Part shown: positions 1 to 9,027 of the stretch, one piece after another
How positions within the stretch are numbered: the stretch's first letter is position 1
Layout of the letters: every line of letters starts with the position of its first letter
Assembly: GCA_964428225.1 (NCBI GenBank)
Contig: CAYRXS010000118.1
Location: forward strand, 1-19,555
Direction: 5' to 3'
DNA length: 19,555 nt
Origin: JBFMCU01 sp964428225
GTDB lineage: Bacteria > Planctomycetota > UBA1135 > GCA-002686595
Position numbers and translations under genes: made by a program
The notes under the pieces: model-generated
Database searches by the model: none
Told to the model about the DNA's origin: nothing
Seen by the model: the letters and a program-made list of their open reading frames with translations, nothing else

Positions 1-2384
1 CCGGCATCACCGAGGTGATCGTCGAGGCCGACGGCTTTCTCGACGCGACGATTCCGGCCGACGAGCTCGGTCCGGGCCCGGAGATCCTCGACCTCGAACT
101 CGTTCTATCGAGCGGGCTCTCCCTCGAAGGCGTCGTGCGGCTGCCCGACGGGCGCGCGGTCTCCGGCGCGGCGATCTCCCATCGCGCCTCGAGCGCCTCG
201 GGGCCCTCCCTTCCGGGACGCACCAGCGTCACCACCGACGAGGAGGGACGCTTCACCCTGACCGGACTCGACGAGGGCGCCTACGACGTGTCCGCGAAGG
301 CCGCGCTCGCCAGCGCGAGCCTCGAGACGGAGGACGAAGTCGTCGCGGGGATGGAGCTTCGGCGGAACGAGGGGGGCTGGACGGCGGCCCGGCACGGAGT
401 TACCGCGGGCACGGACGACCTCGAGCTCGTGCTTCAAGCCCCGGCGACTCTCGAAGGCATTGTCGTCGACGCGGACGGCCAGCCGGTGACGTCCTACACC
501 GTGCAGGCGATCGAGGACCGGGGCCAGACCCTCGGCGGCGCGGACCACGGCATGTTCTTCTTCGCCAAGAGCAAGCACTTCGAGCCCGAGGACGGCCGCT
601 TCCGCTGGCGGGACTTCCCTGCCGGCCGGTGGATCGTCGGCGTCGAGCTGCAGGGCCGCCATCCGATACCGCCGCTGCGGGTCGAGGTCCCCGGGGACGG
701 CGAGCCCCTGCGGTTCGAGCTCTCCGCGGCCACCGCCACCGCGTCGATCGCCGGCGTCGTGCTCGACCCCGACGGGAACCCCGTCGCCGGCGCCCGCGTG
801 CAGCCGGTGCAGATCAGCGGGAACTCCCACTTCACCGACGGCAGTCTACGCGAGAAGACCGGGGACGACGGATGCTTCGTGATCGAGGGGCTCGAGGCCT
901 CCCGCGTCGAGCTCACCGCGAGCTTCGAGGGCCTCGCCCCGAACGTGCCGTACTCGGTCGACGTGCAGAGCGGGGACGAGGTGACCGACGTCGTGCTGCG
1001 GATGACGTGGGGGGGCGTGCTTTCCATCGACGTGTTCGACGAGGAGGGCGAGCCCGGCCGCTACGCCACGATCCAGTTGCAGAGCGCCGCGATCAGCGAG
1101 CGGAACCAGCAGGAGACCGACGCGAACGGCCACCTCGATTTCGGACCGCTGCCCGCGGGCACGTACTTCATCTTCGCCATCCTGGAGGATCCGCAGAAGG
1201 GCTACTTCCGGGCCACCGCCACGGTGCGGGAGGAGGAGACGACGGAGGTGACGCTCGGCGGGCCGAAGGACGTCGGGCTCGTGCTCCGGGGGCTCGTCAC
1301 CGCCGGGGGCCGCCCGGTGGAGGACGCGTGCGTTACGGCCTGGGTGCCCGCGGAGCTGGGCGCGGGCGTGACCGCGCGCACCGGCGCGGACGGCCGGTAC
1401 GTCCTCGAGCTGGTGGAGGGCGGCGCCACGACCATCCTGGTCGCCGAGTCGGCGCACCGGCACGAGGGGTGGGGGCAGTGGTTCGATCGCGAGCTTCCCT
1501 GGACCGGCGAGGCCGAGGCCGACTTCGAGCTGCCCTCGGGGGGAATGCGCGGCACGGTTTCGCGAGCGGGAGGCGGAAAGCTGCCGAGCTGGACGCAGAT
1601 CGTCGTCGAGCGCCAACGCGACGACGGGGTCGCCTGGGCCGGCGGAGACGTCGTCATCACCCGACCGAGCGACGACGGGAGCTGGGACTGCCCGCACCTC
1701 GCCCCCGGCCGCTACCGCGTCTTCACCGGCATCGTCACCATGTACTCGCATCCCGAGGAGGGCCCCCTTCCCGTGTCCGAGGTGCTCGCCGACGTGCGGG
1801 TGCGGAGCGGCCAGATCACCGAGGGCGTCGACCTCGAGCTGCGTCCCTCCGGCGTGATCGAAGGCGTCGTGCGCGATCCCGAGGAGAAGCTCGTCCCCGG
1901 CGCCGTCGTGTTCCTGCGCGACGGGACCGGGGCTCTCCTGCACCCCGAGGGCTACGCCGTCGGCCTCGGCGGTCGCTTCGCGATCACCGCCGTCCCCTCG
2001 GGCGAGGTCCTCGTCGAGGCGATCGCGGACGGGCTCGCCACGCCCGCGCCCGTCGTCGTGGAGGTCGGACCGGGCAAGCACGCCACGATCGAGCTGGACC
2101 TCGTGGCGGCCACGCGGGTCACCGTGGAGCTCGAGGGCCTCGAGGGCGACGCCTCCGCGCTCGTCCTGAGCCTCCGCGACTCCGCCGGCCGCGAGCACGC
2201 CCAGGAGCGCGGCGACCGCATCGGGTGGCTGCAAGCCGCCTCGTGGACGAAGCGCCGGTTCGGTCCCTTGCCCCCGGGCGAGTGGCACGCTTCGGCGCGC
2301 CTTCCGGACGGCCGTGCTGCCGAGAGTGACTTCGAGCTCTCCGGGGAGGAAGAGAGAACAATCGTCCTCGAGTTCGCGCAATGA
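1..2384 (+). CDS. Multi-module carboxypeptidase-regulatory-like surface protein, array copy 1 (5'-truncated)
   Basis: The reading frame is open from base 3, so the true start lies upstream of the window. The first visible residues (GITEVIVEADGFL) align with residues about 330-342 of the next gene (GLTKLVAEGNGFL), so about one third of the protein is missing. About 793 residues are visible. They contain modules 3 to 10 of the array plan, starting near bases 123 (LEGVVRLPDG), 450 (LEGIVVDADG), 747 (IAGVVLDPDG), 1020, 1285 (LRGLVTAGGRPV), 1546 (MRGTVS), 1857 (IEGVVRDPEE) and 2119. The G.V.D..G.PV..A.V pattern with later GRF.L.GL..G.Y is that of CarboxypepD_reg/CNA-B-like beta-sandwich modules. 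Such modules are usually structural or adhesive, not catalytic. The C-terminal block LRDSAG...FGPLPPGEW...ERTIVLEF is shared with all neighbours. The TGA stop overlaps the next ATG. The N-terminal membrane anchor is inferred from the paralogues. Specific function unknown. Confidence 0.9.
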   Translation, partial: GITEVIVEADGFLDATIPADELGPGPEILDLELVLSSGLSLEGVVRLPDGRAVSGAAISHRASSASGPSLPGRTSVTTDEEGRFTLTGLDEGAYDVSAKAALASASLETEDEVVAGMELRRNEGGWTAARHGVTAGTDDLELVLQAPATLEGIVVDADGQPVTSYTVQAIEDRGQTLGGADHGMFFFAKSKHFEPEDGRFRWRDFPAGRWIVGVELQGRHPIPPLRVEVPGDGEPLRFELSAATATASIAGVVLDPDGNPVAGARVQPVQISGNSHFTDGSLREKTGDDGCFVIEGLEASRVELTASFEGLAPNVPYSVDVQSGDEVTDVVLRMTWGGVLSIDVFDEEGEPGRYATIQLQSAAISERNQQETDANGHLDFGPLPAGTYFIFAILEDPQKGYFRATATVREEETTEVTLGGPKDVGLVLRGLVTAGGRPVEDACVTAWVPAELGAGVTARTGADGRYVLELVEGGATTILVAESAHRHEGWGQWFDRELPWTGEAEADFELPSGGMRGTVSRAGGGKLPSWTQIVVERQRDDGVAWAGGDVVITRPSDDGSWDCPHLAPGRYRVFTGIVTMYSHPEEGPLPVSEVLADVRVRSGQITEGVDLELRPSGVIEGVVRDPEEKLVPGAVVFLRDGTGALLHPEGYAVGLGGRFAITAVPSGEVLVEAIADGLATPAPVVVEVGPGKHATIELDLVAATRVTVELEGLEGDASALVLSLRDSAGREHAQERGDRIGWLQAASWTKRRFGPLPPGEWHASARLPDGRAAESDFELSGEEERTIVLEFAQ
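2381..2384 (+). promoter_or_regulatory. ATGA stop/start overlap (copies 1 and 2)
   Basis: The TGA of copy 1 and the ATG of copy 2 share bases. The 20 bases upstream contain no good Shine-Dalgarno; the nearest purine run (GGGGAGGAAGAGAGAA) begins at 2343. Translation of copy 2 is probably coupled to termination on copy 1. Confidence 0.7.
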
Positions 2385-5300
2385 AGCATCGATTGCTCGC
2401 CGCGGCCGTCGTCTTCGCCCTCCTTCTCGTCGTGGGTGCGGTGCTCACCCTGCAAAATCCCGGTGGGGGAGAGGAGACTCCCGTTCCCGTGGACCACGGC
2501 GGCGCGGCGCCGGATGTGGTCGAAGCTCCGGCCGAGTTTCCCACGCCGGAGACGACGGTGTCGACCGACGCACAGGTGCCCGAGGAGGAGCCGGTGAAGG
2601 TCGTGCGGGCCGAGGTCGGACGGCCCGTGAACGGTCGCGTCGTCCTGCCCGACGGCGTGCCCGCGGACGAGGAGGTCGAAGTCGTGCTGCAGCGCCATTC
2701 CTCCGAGGACCGGAGGACCGTGTGGTGGGACGATCCCTACGATCTGCGCGAGATCGGAAGGACAACCATCGACGGGGCCGGGGGCTTCCGCCTGACCCTG
2801 CCCGAGGGCTCGGTTCCGGCGCGGCTCGTTCTCGACGCGCGCTACGTCTACCTCGAGGAGCCCTACCTGCTCGAGGATCCCGCCCAGCACGTCACCCTCG
2901 AGGCCCAGCTCGGAGGTGCGCTCCTCTTCCGGCTGATTGCCGATCCGGAGGGGAGGCACGATCCGCGGAGCCTCGTCGGCCAGACGGTGAATCTTCAGGT
3001 GTTCGCCAGCGGCTTCGTTCCGGAGTGGCCCTTCGAGATCGACGAGAACCTCGAGATCCTCGCGGGCGGTCTTCGCCGCCCCGATACCTACGCCCTCCTC
3101 GGTGACCTGCCGCCCTTCGTGCGGTTCGGAGGATCCGCGGAGGCCCTCCCGGGAGAGACGAACGTGGTGGAGGTGCCGCTCGTCGACGGGATCGTGGTGA
3201 GCGGTCGCGTCGTCGACGACGAGGGGAATCCCGTCGCCGAGGCCCGCGTCGAGGGAACCGCGGAAGTCGTTCGACCGGACGGCGAATCGTGGACCGAGAC
3301 GTCCTATCCGCGCGAGCGACGGACCGAGGAGGAGGGACGATTCCGGTTCGACAACTGCCATCCCGGTCTGACGAAGCTCGTCGCCGAGGGGAATGGGTTC
3401 CTTGCCGCAGAGGTTTCTCGCGAGGGGCTGGGCCCTGGCCCCGACCTCCTCGACGTCGAGATCGTCCTCTCCCGCGGCCTCTCCCTCGAAGGGATCGTCC
3501 GGCTACCCGATGGGCGGACGGTGGCGGATGCCTCGGTCACCGCCCACGTCACCTCCGACCGAAGCCGATTCCCGATGGGACACATCGGCACCCAAACCGA
3601 TGACGCGGGCCGCTTTCGCCTGTCGGGACTGTCGGCGGGAGCCTACGACGTCCTCGCACGGGCGAGCCTGCATGTCGAGGATCTCGAAGGGGAGGAGGAG
3701 ACCGTCACCGCCAAGGACCGCTGGAACGAGGCGGGCTGGACGGTGGAGCGGCTCGAGCTCCCCGCGGGCACGACCGGGATCGAGCTCGTCCTGCAAGAGC
3801 CTCCCGGCCTGGAGGGGGTCGTGGTCGACGAGAGCGGCGTTCCGGTCGCGATGTACCGCTTGGTGGCGACGCCGGATCGGGGCTTGCCGAGCTCCGAGAT
3901 CTCGATGTCCCTCGAGGAGTACTACCTGTCCGTCGAGAGCGAGGACGGCCGGTTCCGCTGGGAGAACCTCTCCGCCGGCAAGTGGCTGATCCGCGTCCAC
4001 GCCGCCGGCTTCGGCCGGACGGCGCCCCGGCGCGTCGAGCTCCCGGGGGACGGAGAGCCGCTCCGCGTTGTTCTCTCCCGCGCGGCGTCCGTCGAGGGAA
4101 TCGTCCTCGATCCCGACGGCCGCCCCTTCGCCGGGGCCCGCGTGGATCCGATCCTGATCGCCGGCGAATCGCGCACCTCCCTGGGGGGCCTCGCGGAGAA
4201 CAGCGGGGAGGACGGCCGCTTCATGATCGAGGGGATCGACACGAGGCGGGTGGAGCTCACCGCGACCGCGGAGGGGTTTGCGGCGAGCGAGACGGTCGAG
4301 GTCGATCTGAGCCTCGGGGCCCCTCGCGAGGAGGTGATCCTGCGTCTGTCTTGGGGTGGACGCCTGGTCGTCGAGGTTCTCGGGGCGGACGGAAGCCCCC
4401 TCGACTACGTGCCGGTTCGCGTCCGGGATCTCGCCTTCCATCCGTTACGGAGAGAAGTCGAGACCGACGCGACGGGCCGCGTCGAGCTCGAGCTCCTCCG
4501 CGCCGGGGAATACGACCTCACCGCCTATCCGAAGAGCGACCGACCGGGGACCCTCGACGGGCGCGCCACGGTGCGCGAGGGGGCGACGACGCAGGTGACT
4601 CTGGGCGGTCCGGAAGCGTTCGCCCTCGTGGTGACCGGAGTCGTGACCTCGGGGGGCGAGCCCGCGAACGAGGCGCGGGTCTCCGCCTGGCCGTGGGAGG
4701 ATCGCGAGGCGCAGGCCTTCTCGATGACCGGCTCCGACGGCCGCTTCACCCTCGATCTGAAGGTCGGCGGCTGGGTCCTCTTCCGGGTGTTCGGGGGGGG
4801 CGAGAGCCGGGGGCAGTTCTTCGAGGTCGAGCTTCCCCGGAGCGGCGCGCACGAGCTCTCCTTCGATCTGCCCACCGGCGGTATGCGCGGCCGCCTCGAG
4901 GTCCCGGGCGGGGGCGAGCTGCCCTTCGGATTCCACGTGGTCGTGGAGCGCCGGCCCGAGGGCGGCCCGGCTTGGACGGGAGGAGAGATCGTCACCCTCC
5001 TGCCCAAGCGGACGAGCGGCGGATGGTCCTGCCGCAACCTGCCGCCCGGGCGGTACCGCGTCTTCGCCTCGACGGATCCGCGCTTCGGGACCCTGGGCCG
5101 CCACGGCGTCTACGCTCCTGCGCTCCTGACGGACGTCCTCGTGCGGGAGGGAGAGATCACCGAAGGCGTCGATCTCGTGCTCGGCCCCTCCGGCGTGGTC
5201 GAGGGCCTGGTGCGCGATCCCGACGGTCGTCCGGTGCCGGGAGTGATCGTCTACGCGCGCGACGCGAGCGGGATACTGCTGCATCCCTCCGGCCACCGGG

Positions 5301-5722
5301 TGGACGCGCGCGGCCGGTTCTCGTTCGGCAACCTGCCCACCGGCCGCGTCCTCCTCGAGGCCCTGGGCGCGGGCCTCGCGACGCCCGCGCCTCGGCCCGT
5401 CGAGCTGGTGAGCGACGAGGTCGTGGAGCAGGACCTCGAGCTCGTCCCCGCGACCCTCGTCACCCTGGAGCTGGAAGGCGTCGGCGAGGACCGCACCGGT
5501 GTCGCCTTGAGCCTGCGCGACTCCGCCGGCCTCGAGCACGGCCAGCTGCGCGGCTTCGACCTCTACTGGTACGACAAGCGCGCCCCGCGCCGCACCTTCG
5601 GCCCCCTGCCTCCGGGCAAGTGGCACGCCGTGGCGCGCCTGCCGGACGGACGCACGGTCGAGGTCGACTTCGAGCTGACGGAAGAGGAGGAGCGCACCGT
5701 CGTCCTGGACCTGTCGCGATGA
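2381..5722 (+). CDS. Membrane-anchored ten-module carboxypeptidase-regulatory-like protein, array copy 2
   Basis: This is a 1113-aa protein. The start is MKHRLL followed by a hydrophobic stretch to about residue 24 with no lipobox cysteine and no convincing AxA cleavage site. That suggests an uncleaved signal anchor with the C-terminal bulk outside the inner membrane. Residues about 26-80 are a Pro/Glu/Val linker. Modules begin near residues 82, 272, 369, 477, 570, 662, 751, 834, 940 and 1026. Typical openings are VSGRVVDDEGNPVAEARV and VEGIVLDPDGRPFAGARV. Modules 1 and 2 are separated by a longer conserved head containing LDARYVYL and LEILAGGL. The family is non-catalytic and associated with envelope or adhesive proteins; no active-site residues are evident. 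There are only two cysteines, near residues 327 and 884. The ATG was chosen because it matches MK(H/N)R in the sister copies and overlaps the upstream TGA by four bases. The nearest purine-rich Shine-Dalgarno-like run is over 20 bases upstream. Function unknown; a surface scaffold or adhesin is an inference. Confidence 0.92.
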   Translation: MKHRLLAAAVVFALLLVVGAVLTLQNPGGGEETPVPVDHGGAAPDVVEAPAEFPTPETTVSTDAQVPEEEPVKVVRAEVGRPVNGRVVLPDGVPADEEVEVVLQRHSSEDRRTVWWDDPYDLREIGRTTIDGAGGFRLTLPEGSVPARLVLDARYVYLEEPYLLEDPAQHVTLEAQLGGALLFRLIADPEGRHDPRSLVGQTVNLQVFASGFVPEWPFEIDENLEILAGGLRRPDTYALLGDLPPFVRFGGSAEALPGETNVVEVPLVDGIVVSGRVVDDEGNPVAEARVEGTAEVVRPDGESWTETSYPRERRTEEEGRFRFDNCHPGLTKLVAEGNGFLAAEVSREGLGPGPDLLDVEIVLSRGLSLEGIVRLPDGRTVADASVTAHVTSDRSRFPMGHIGTQTDDAGRFRLSGLSAGAYDVLARASLHVEDLEGEEETVTAKDRWNEAGWTVERLELPAGTTGIELVLQEPPGLEGVVVDESGVPVAMYRLVATPDRGLPSSEISMSLEEYYLSVESEDGRFRWENLSAGKWLIRVHAAGFGRTAPRRVELPGDGEPLRVVLSRAASVEGIVLDPDGRPFAGARVDPILIAGESRTSLGGLAENSGEDGRFMIEGIDTRRVELTATAEGFAASETVEVDLSLGAPREEVILRLSWGGRLVVEVLGADGSPLDYVPVRVRDLAFHPLRREVETDATGRVELELLRAGEYDLTAYPKSDRPGTLDGRATVREGATTQVTLGGPEAFALVVTGVVTSGGEPANEARVSAWPWEDREAQAFSMTGSDGRFTLDLKVGGWVLFRVFGGGESRGQFFEVELPRSGAHELSFDLPTGGMRGRLEVPGGGELPFGFHVVVERRPEGGPAWTGGEIVTLLPKRTSGGWSCRNLPPGRYRVFASTDPRFGTLGRHGVYAPALLTDVLVREGEITEGVDLVLGPSGVVEGLVRDPDGRPVPGVIVYARDASGILLHPSGHRVDARGRFSFGNLPTGRVLLEALGAGLATPAPRPVELVSDEVVEQDLELVPATLVTLELEGVGEDRTGVALSLRDSAGLEHGQLRGFDLYWYDKRAPRRTFGPLPPGKWHAVARLPDGRTVEVDFELTEEEERTVVLDLSR
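3778..3832 (+). repeat. Island of high DNA identity, module 4 of copy 2 (partner 10439-10493)
   Basis: Fifty of 55 bases match the equivalent part of copy 4 by direct comparison, including third codon positions. The corresponding part of copy 5 (from 13796) matches much less well. It encodes the strand IELVLQ.PPGLEG.VVDE. A short gene-conversion tract or strong codon bias could explain it. Confidence 0.6.
5719..5722 (+). promoter_or_regulatory. ATGA stop/start overlap (copies 2 and 3)
   Basis: Same arrangement as the first junction. The closest purine-rich run (GAAGAGGAGGAG) starts at 5681, too far away for an ordinary ribosome binding site. This favours termination-reinitiation. Confidence 0.7.
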
Positions 5723-8700
5723 AGCACCGCCTCCTCCTCGCCGCACTCCTCTTCGTGATCGTGCTCGTGGCCGCCCTGGTCCTCCTCGTGCGTGGCCGGG
5801 GAGCGGGAGAGGAGGCGGCCGCCGCCTCCGCGAGCGATGGGGCCCGGTCGGGCGTCGTCGGGGATCGGGACGAGCTCCCGACCCCGGCGGCGGTGGGCGA
5901 GACCGCGCGGGAAGCGGCTCGACCGCCGACCGGGGAACGACCGCGCGTCGAGCACGTCGCGGGCGGGACGTTCGTGACCGGTCGGGTCATCCCGCCGGCG
6001 GGCGTTCCCGCGGACGAGGAGGTCGAGGTGGTCGTGGAGATCCTTCCCCCGGGCTGCGACCAGACGTGGTACTGGGCCGCCCACTACGGAAAGGTGCGGG
6101 AGTCGGGACGAGCGAGCGTCGACGCGACCGGCGCGTTCCGCGTCGCGCTGCCCGAGGAACGGGCGGCCGCGCGGCTCGACCTCGACGCACGCTACCTGTT
6201 CCTGAAGGACCCCGTGGTGATCGAGGATCCGGAGCTCCCCGTCACCCTCGAGCCCCGCCTCGGGGGGGCGATCCGCTTTCGCCTGCGGCCCGCATCGGAC
6301 TCGCGGCTCGACGCCGGAGCCCTCGTGGGGAAGGAGGTGTACCTGTCCTGGCGGCTCGCGTCGAAGTGGTGGTGGGTCGACGAGGCGCCCCACCGGGCGC
6401 TCGCGATCGACGAGGGGCTCGAGCTCTTCGCGGGAGGGCTCTCCGTCGCGAACGCGTACACGGTCGACGCGCGCCTCTCACCCTTCGCCCCCGTCCAGCT
6501 CTGGGGACTGCGCGTCGAGCCCGGCGTGATGCGGATCGTGGACCTTCCGCTGCTCGACGGGGTGGTCATCATCGGGCGGGTGCTCGACGACGCGGGCCTC
6601 CCCCTCGGCGGGGCCCACGTCAGCACCCGGGACGCCGCCGTGAAGAGCGACGAGGACGGCGGTTTCCGCCTCGAGGCGGTCCATCCGGAATGGACGGAAG
6701 TCTCCGCCTGGAGGGACGACTACCTCCCCGGCGAGACGCTTCGCGAGCCCGGCGCCGGCGACGAGGTCCACGGCGTCGAGGTCGTCCTCTCCCGCGGACT
6801 CGCCATCGAGGGGATCGTCCGCCTGCCCGACGGGCGGCCGGTGGCCGTGGCGACGGTTCTGGTCCGGAGCGCTTCCGATCGCCAGGGGCGAGGCAGCCTC
6901 TCCGTGCGCACCGACGGGAGCGGACGGTTCCGGCGGGAGGGGCTCGAGGCGGGCTCGTACGACCTCGCCGCCCGCGTGCCCCTGACCGCGGAAGCCCTCG
7001 CGCGCGAGGGGGAGATCGTCACGCGCGACGGCGGAGAGCGGGCCGGCTCGTGGACCGGCTTGCGCTCCCGCGTCGCCGCCGGCGCGGAGGACGTCGAGCT
7101 CGTCCTGCGAGCGCCGGACGACGTGAGCGGCGTGGTCGTCGACGAGCACGGAGCTCCGATCGAACGCTTCGAGGTGAAGGTGACGCGGGACCGCCGTCGA
7201 CCCGACCCCGCTTGCAGACTGCTCTCCCACGCGTACGGGGAGACCTTCGAGGGCGAGGACGGCCGGTTCCGGTTGGAGGGGATTCCCTTCGGGCGCTGGG
7301 AGATCGGCGTCGAGGCGCGCGGCTTCGGGGACGCCGCCCCCCGCTCCGTCGAGCTGCCCGGAGGGGGAGAATCCCTGCGCTTCGTCCTGTACCGCAGCGC
7401 CTCGATCGAGGGGATCGTCCTCGACCCCGACGGCCGGACCGTGCCCGGAGCCTGGGTCTCCAAGGTCGAGCTCTCCAGCCGCGTGGGGAACGACGTGGGG
7501 CACTCCAGCAAAGAGGCCGGACCGGACGGGGTCTTCCGGTTCGGCGGGATCGACTCGAGCCACGTGCGCCTCGACGCGTGCGGCGACGGCTTCGCGAGGA
7601 GCGAGAGCCTGGTGGTCGACGTCACCGCGGGCGGGGAGGCGGTCGTCCTGCGGCTGACCCGGGGAGGAACGCTGGTCGTCGATGTGCTCGATCCGGCGGA
7701 TCGGCCCGCTCCCTGGGCGCGCGTCGAGGTCCCGGGCGGCCCGTGGAGCGACTCGGGCCGCGAGCACGACACCGACGAGCGGGGACACCTCGAGATCGTC
7801 GACGTGACCGCGGGCGAGTACGAGGTCACGGGTCGGTACGAGGACGGCGAGCGCATCCCCTTCCGCGCGCGGGCCACGGTACGCGACGGCGAGACGACCC
7901 GGGTGATCCTGGGCGGCTCCGCGGCGGCGGCGCTCCAGGTGCGGGGCGTCGTGACCGCGGGGAGCGAGCCCGTGGAGGGAGCGCACGTCCGGGTCCGACC
8001 GCGGAGCGACCCGGAATCCTGGGTGAGGGCGCGGTGCGACGCGGCCGGCCGTTTCACTCTCGAGCTGGACACCGAGGGGTGGGTCGTCTTCGAGGTCTTC
8101 GGGCGGAGCTGGGGACGGGCGGAGGTCTTCGAGGAGGAGCTCGACCGCGACGACTCGCGAGCGCTTCGCCTCGACCTCCCGACCGGAGGGATGCAGGGCC
8201 GCGTGGAGACGGCGGACGGGGGCGCGCCCTCTTTCAGCGTGGAGGTCCTGGTGGAGCGTCGGCCGGACGCGGAGCCGGTGCGGGGGAGCGAGGGCGTCCT
8301 GAAGCGCTCGACGGATGCGGACGGGACGTGGTCCTGTCCTCACCTGCCGCCCGGAAGCTTCCGCGTGGTGGCGCGGAGCGACGCGCTGGTCGCCGACGCG
8401 CGCGGCCGGACCCTCCACGCCTCGGACGTCCTCGAGGAGGTCGTCGTGCGCGACGGGGAGATTACCCGGGGCGTCGACCTCGTGCTCGGCCCCGGCGGTC
8501 GGGTCGAGGGCCGCGTCCTGGATCCCGACGGACGTCCCGTGCGCGGAGCCGTCGTCCTCGCCCGGTCGGCGGAGGGAATGCCGCTCGACCTGAAGGGCAT
8601 CGTGAGCGGGGAGGGGGGGGCGTATTCCTTCGGCGGCCTGCCTCCGGGTCGCGTCCTGCTCGAGGCCCGGGGGGTGAGCCTCGCCACGTCCGCCCCGCAG

Positions 8701-9027
8701 CCCGTTCGCGTCGCGCGGGGAGAGGTCGTGACCCTGGACCTCGATCTCGTTCTCGCCACCATGCTCACCCTCGAGCTCGCAGGGATCGAGGCGGGCCGGA
8801 CCGACGTCGTCCTCCGCCTGCGCGACTCCGCCGGCCGCCTCCACGCGCCGCTGCCCCGTCGCGAGACGACCACGACCGGCAAGCCCGAGCTCCACCGCGT
8901 GTTCGGCCCCCTGCCCCCGGGCGAGTGGCTCGCCACCGCGCGCCTGATGGACGGGCGCGAGACCACCGAGGACTTCCGACTCGCGGGAGAGAACCGTCGG
9001 ACCATCGTGCTCGAGCTCTCGCCATGA
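5719..9027 (+). CDS. Membrane-anchored ten-module carboxypeptidase-regulatory-like protein, array copy 3
   Basis: This is a 1102-aa protein. It starts MKHRLLLAAL and has one strongly hydrophobic segment to about residue 25, ending in the basic stop-transfer-like VRGRG. An Ala/Glu/Asp-rich linker follows to about residue 80. Modules begin near residues 86 (VTGRVIPPAGVPADEEVEVV), 284, 364, 469, 563, 652, 741, 825, 929 and 1016, in the same order as in the other copies. Module 2 is shorter than in the neighbours. Five cysteines are visible, including C873 in the shared WSC motif. The same frame is open for 1.7 kb upstream of the start. That stretch is out of frame inside copy 2, has an Arg/Gly/Pro-rich composition and does not look like protein. 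The ATG at the four-base overlap is therefore the supported start. The C-terminus ends with ERRTIVLELSP-like sequence (here NRRTIVLEL) and has no sorting motif. Function unknown; likely an envelope structural protein. Confidence 0.91.
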   Translation: MKHRLLLAALLFVIVLVAALVLLVRGRGAGEEAAAASASDGARSGVVGDRDELPTPAAVGETAREAARPPTGERPRVEHVAGGTFVTGRVIPPAGVPADEEVEVVVEILPPGCDQTWYWAAHYGKVRESGRASVDATGAFRVALPEERAAARLDLDARYLFLKDPVVIEDPELPVTLEPRLGGAIRFRLRPASDSRLDAGALVGKEVYLSWRLASKWWWVDEAPHRALAIDEGLELFAGGLSVANAYTVDARLSPFAPVQLWGLRVEPGVMRIVDLPLLDGVVIIGRVLDDAGLPLGGAHVSTRDAAVKSDEDGGFRLEAVHPEWTEVSAWRDDYLPGETLREPGAGDEVHGVEVVLSRGLAIEGIVRLPDGRPVAVATVLVRSASDRQGRGSLSVRTDGSGRFRREGLEAGSYDLAARVPLTAEALAREGEIVTRDGGERAGSWTGLRSRVAAGAEDVELVLRAPDDVSGVVVDEHGAPIERFEVKVTRDRRRPDPACRLLSHAYGETFEGEDGRFRLEGIPFGRWEIGVEARGFGDAAPRSVELPGGGESLRFVLYRSASIEGIVLDPDGRTVPGAWVSKVELSSRVGNDVGHSSKEAGPDGVFRFGGIDSSHVRLDACGDGFARSESLVVDVTAGGEAVVLRLTRGGTLVVDVLDPADRPAPWARVEVPGGPWSDSGREHDTDERGHLEIVDVTAGEYEVTGRYEDGERIPFRARATVRDGETTRVILGGSAAAALQVRGVVTAGSEPVEGAHVRVRPRSDPESWVRARCDAAGRFTLELDTEGWVVFEVFGRSWGRAEVFEEELDRDDSRALRLDLPTGGMQGRVETADGGAPSFSVEVLVERRPDAEPVRGSEGVLKRSTDADGTWSCPHLPPGSFRVVARSDALVADARGRTLHASDVLEEVVVRDGEITRGVDLVLGPGGRVEGRVLDPDGRPVRGAVVLARSAEGMPLDLKGIVSGEGGAYSFGGLPPGRVLLEARGVSLATSAPQPVRVARGEVVTLDLDLVLATMLTLELAGIEAGRTDVVLRLRDSAGRLHAPLPRRETTTTGKPELHRVFGPLPPGEWLATARLMDGRETTEDFRLAGENRRTIVLELSP
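9024..9027 (+). promoter_or_regulatory. ATGA stop/start overlap (copies 3 and 4)
   Basis: The TGA of copy 3 lies inside ATGAAG of copy 4. Only a weak GAG (near 9013) lies at plausible ribosome-binding distance, so coupling is the simplest explanation. Confidence 0.7.

Noticed and set aside
3982..5718. Possible N-terminal extension of copy 3, since its frame is open far upstream (similar upstream openings exist for copies 4 and 5)
   Set aside because: The extension lies out of frame within the previous gene and reads as Arg/Gly/Pro-rich nonsense. The paralogues agree on the MK(H/N)R start at the overlap.
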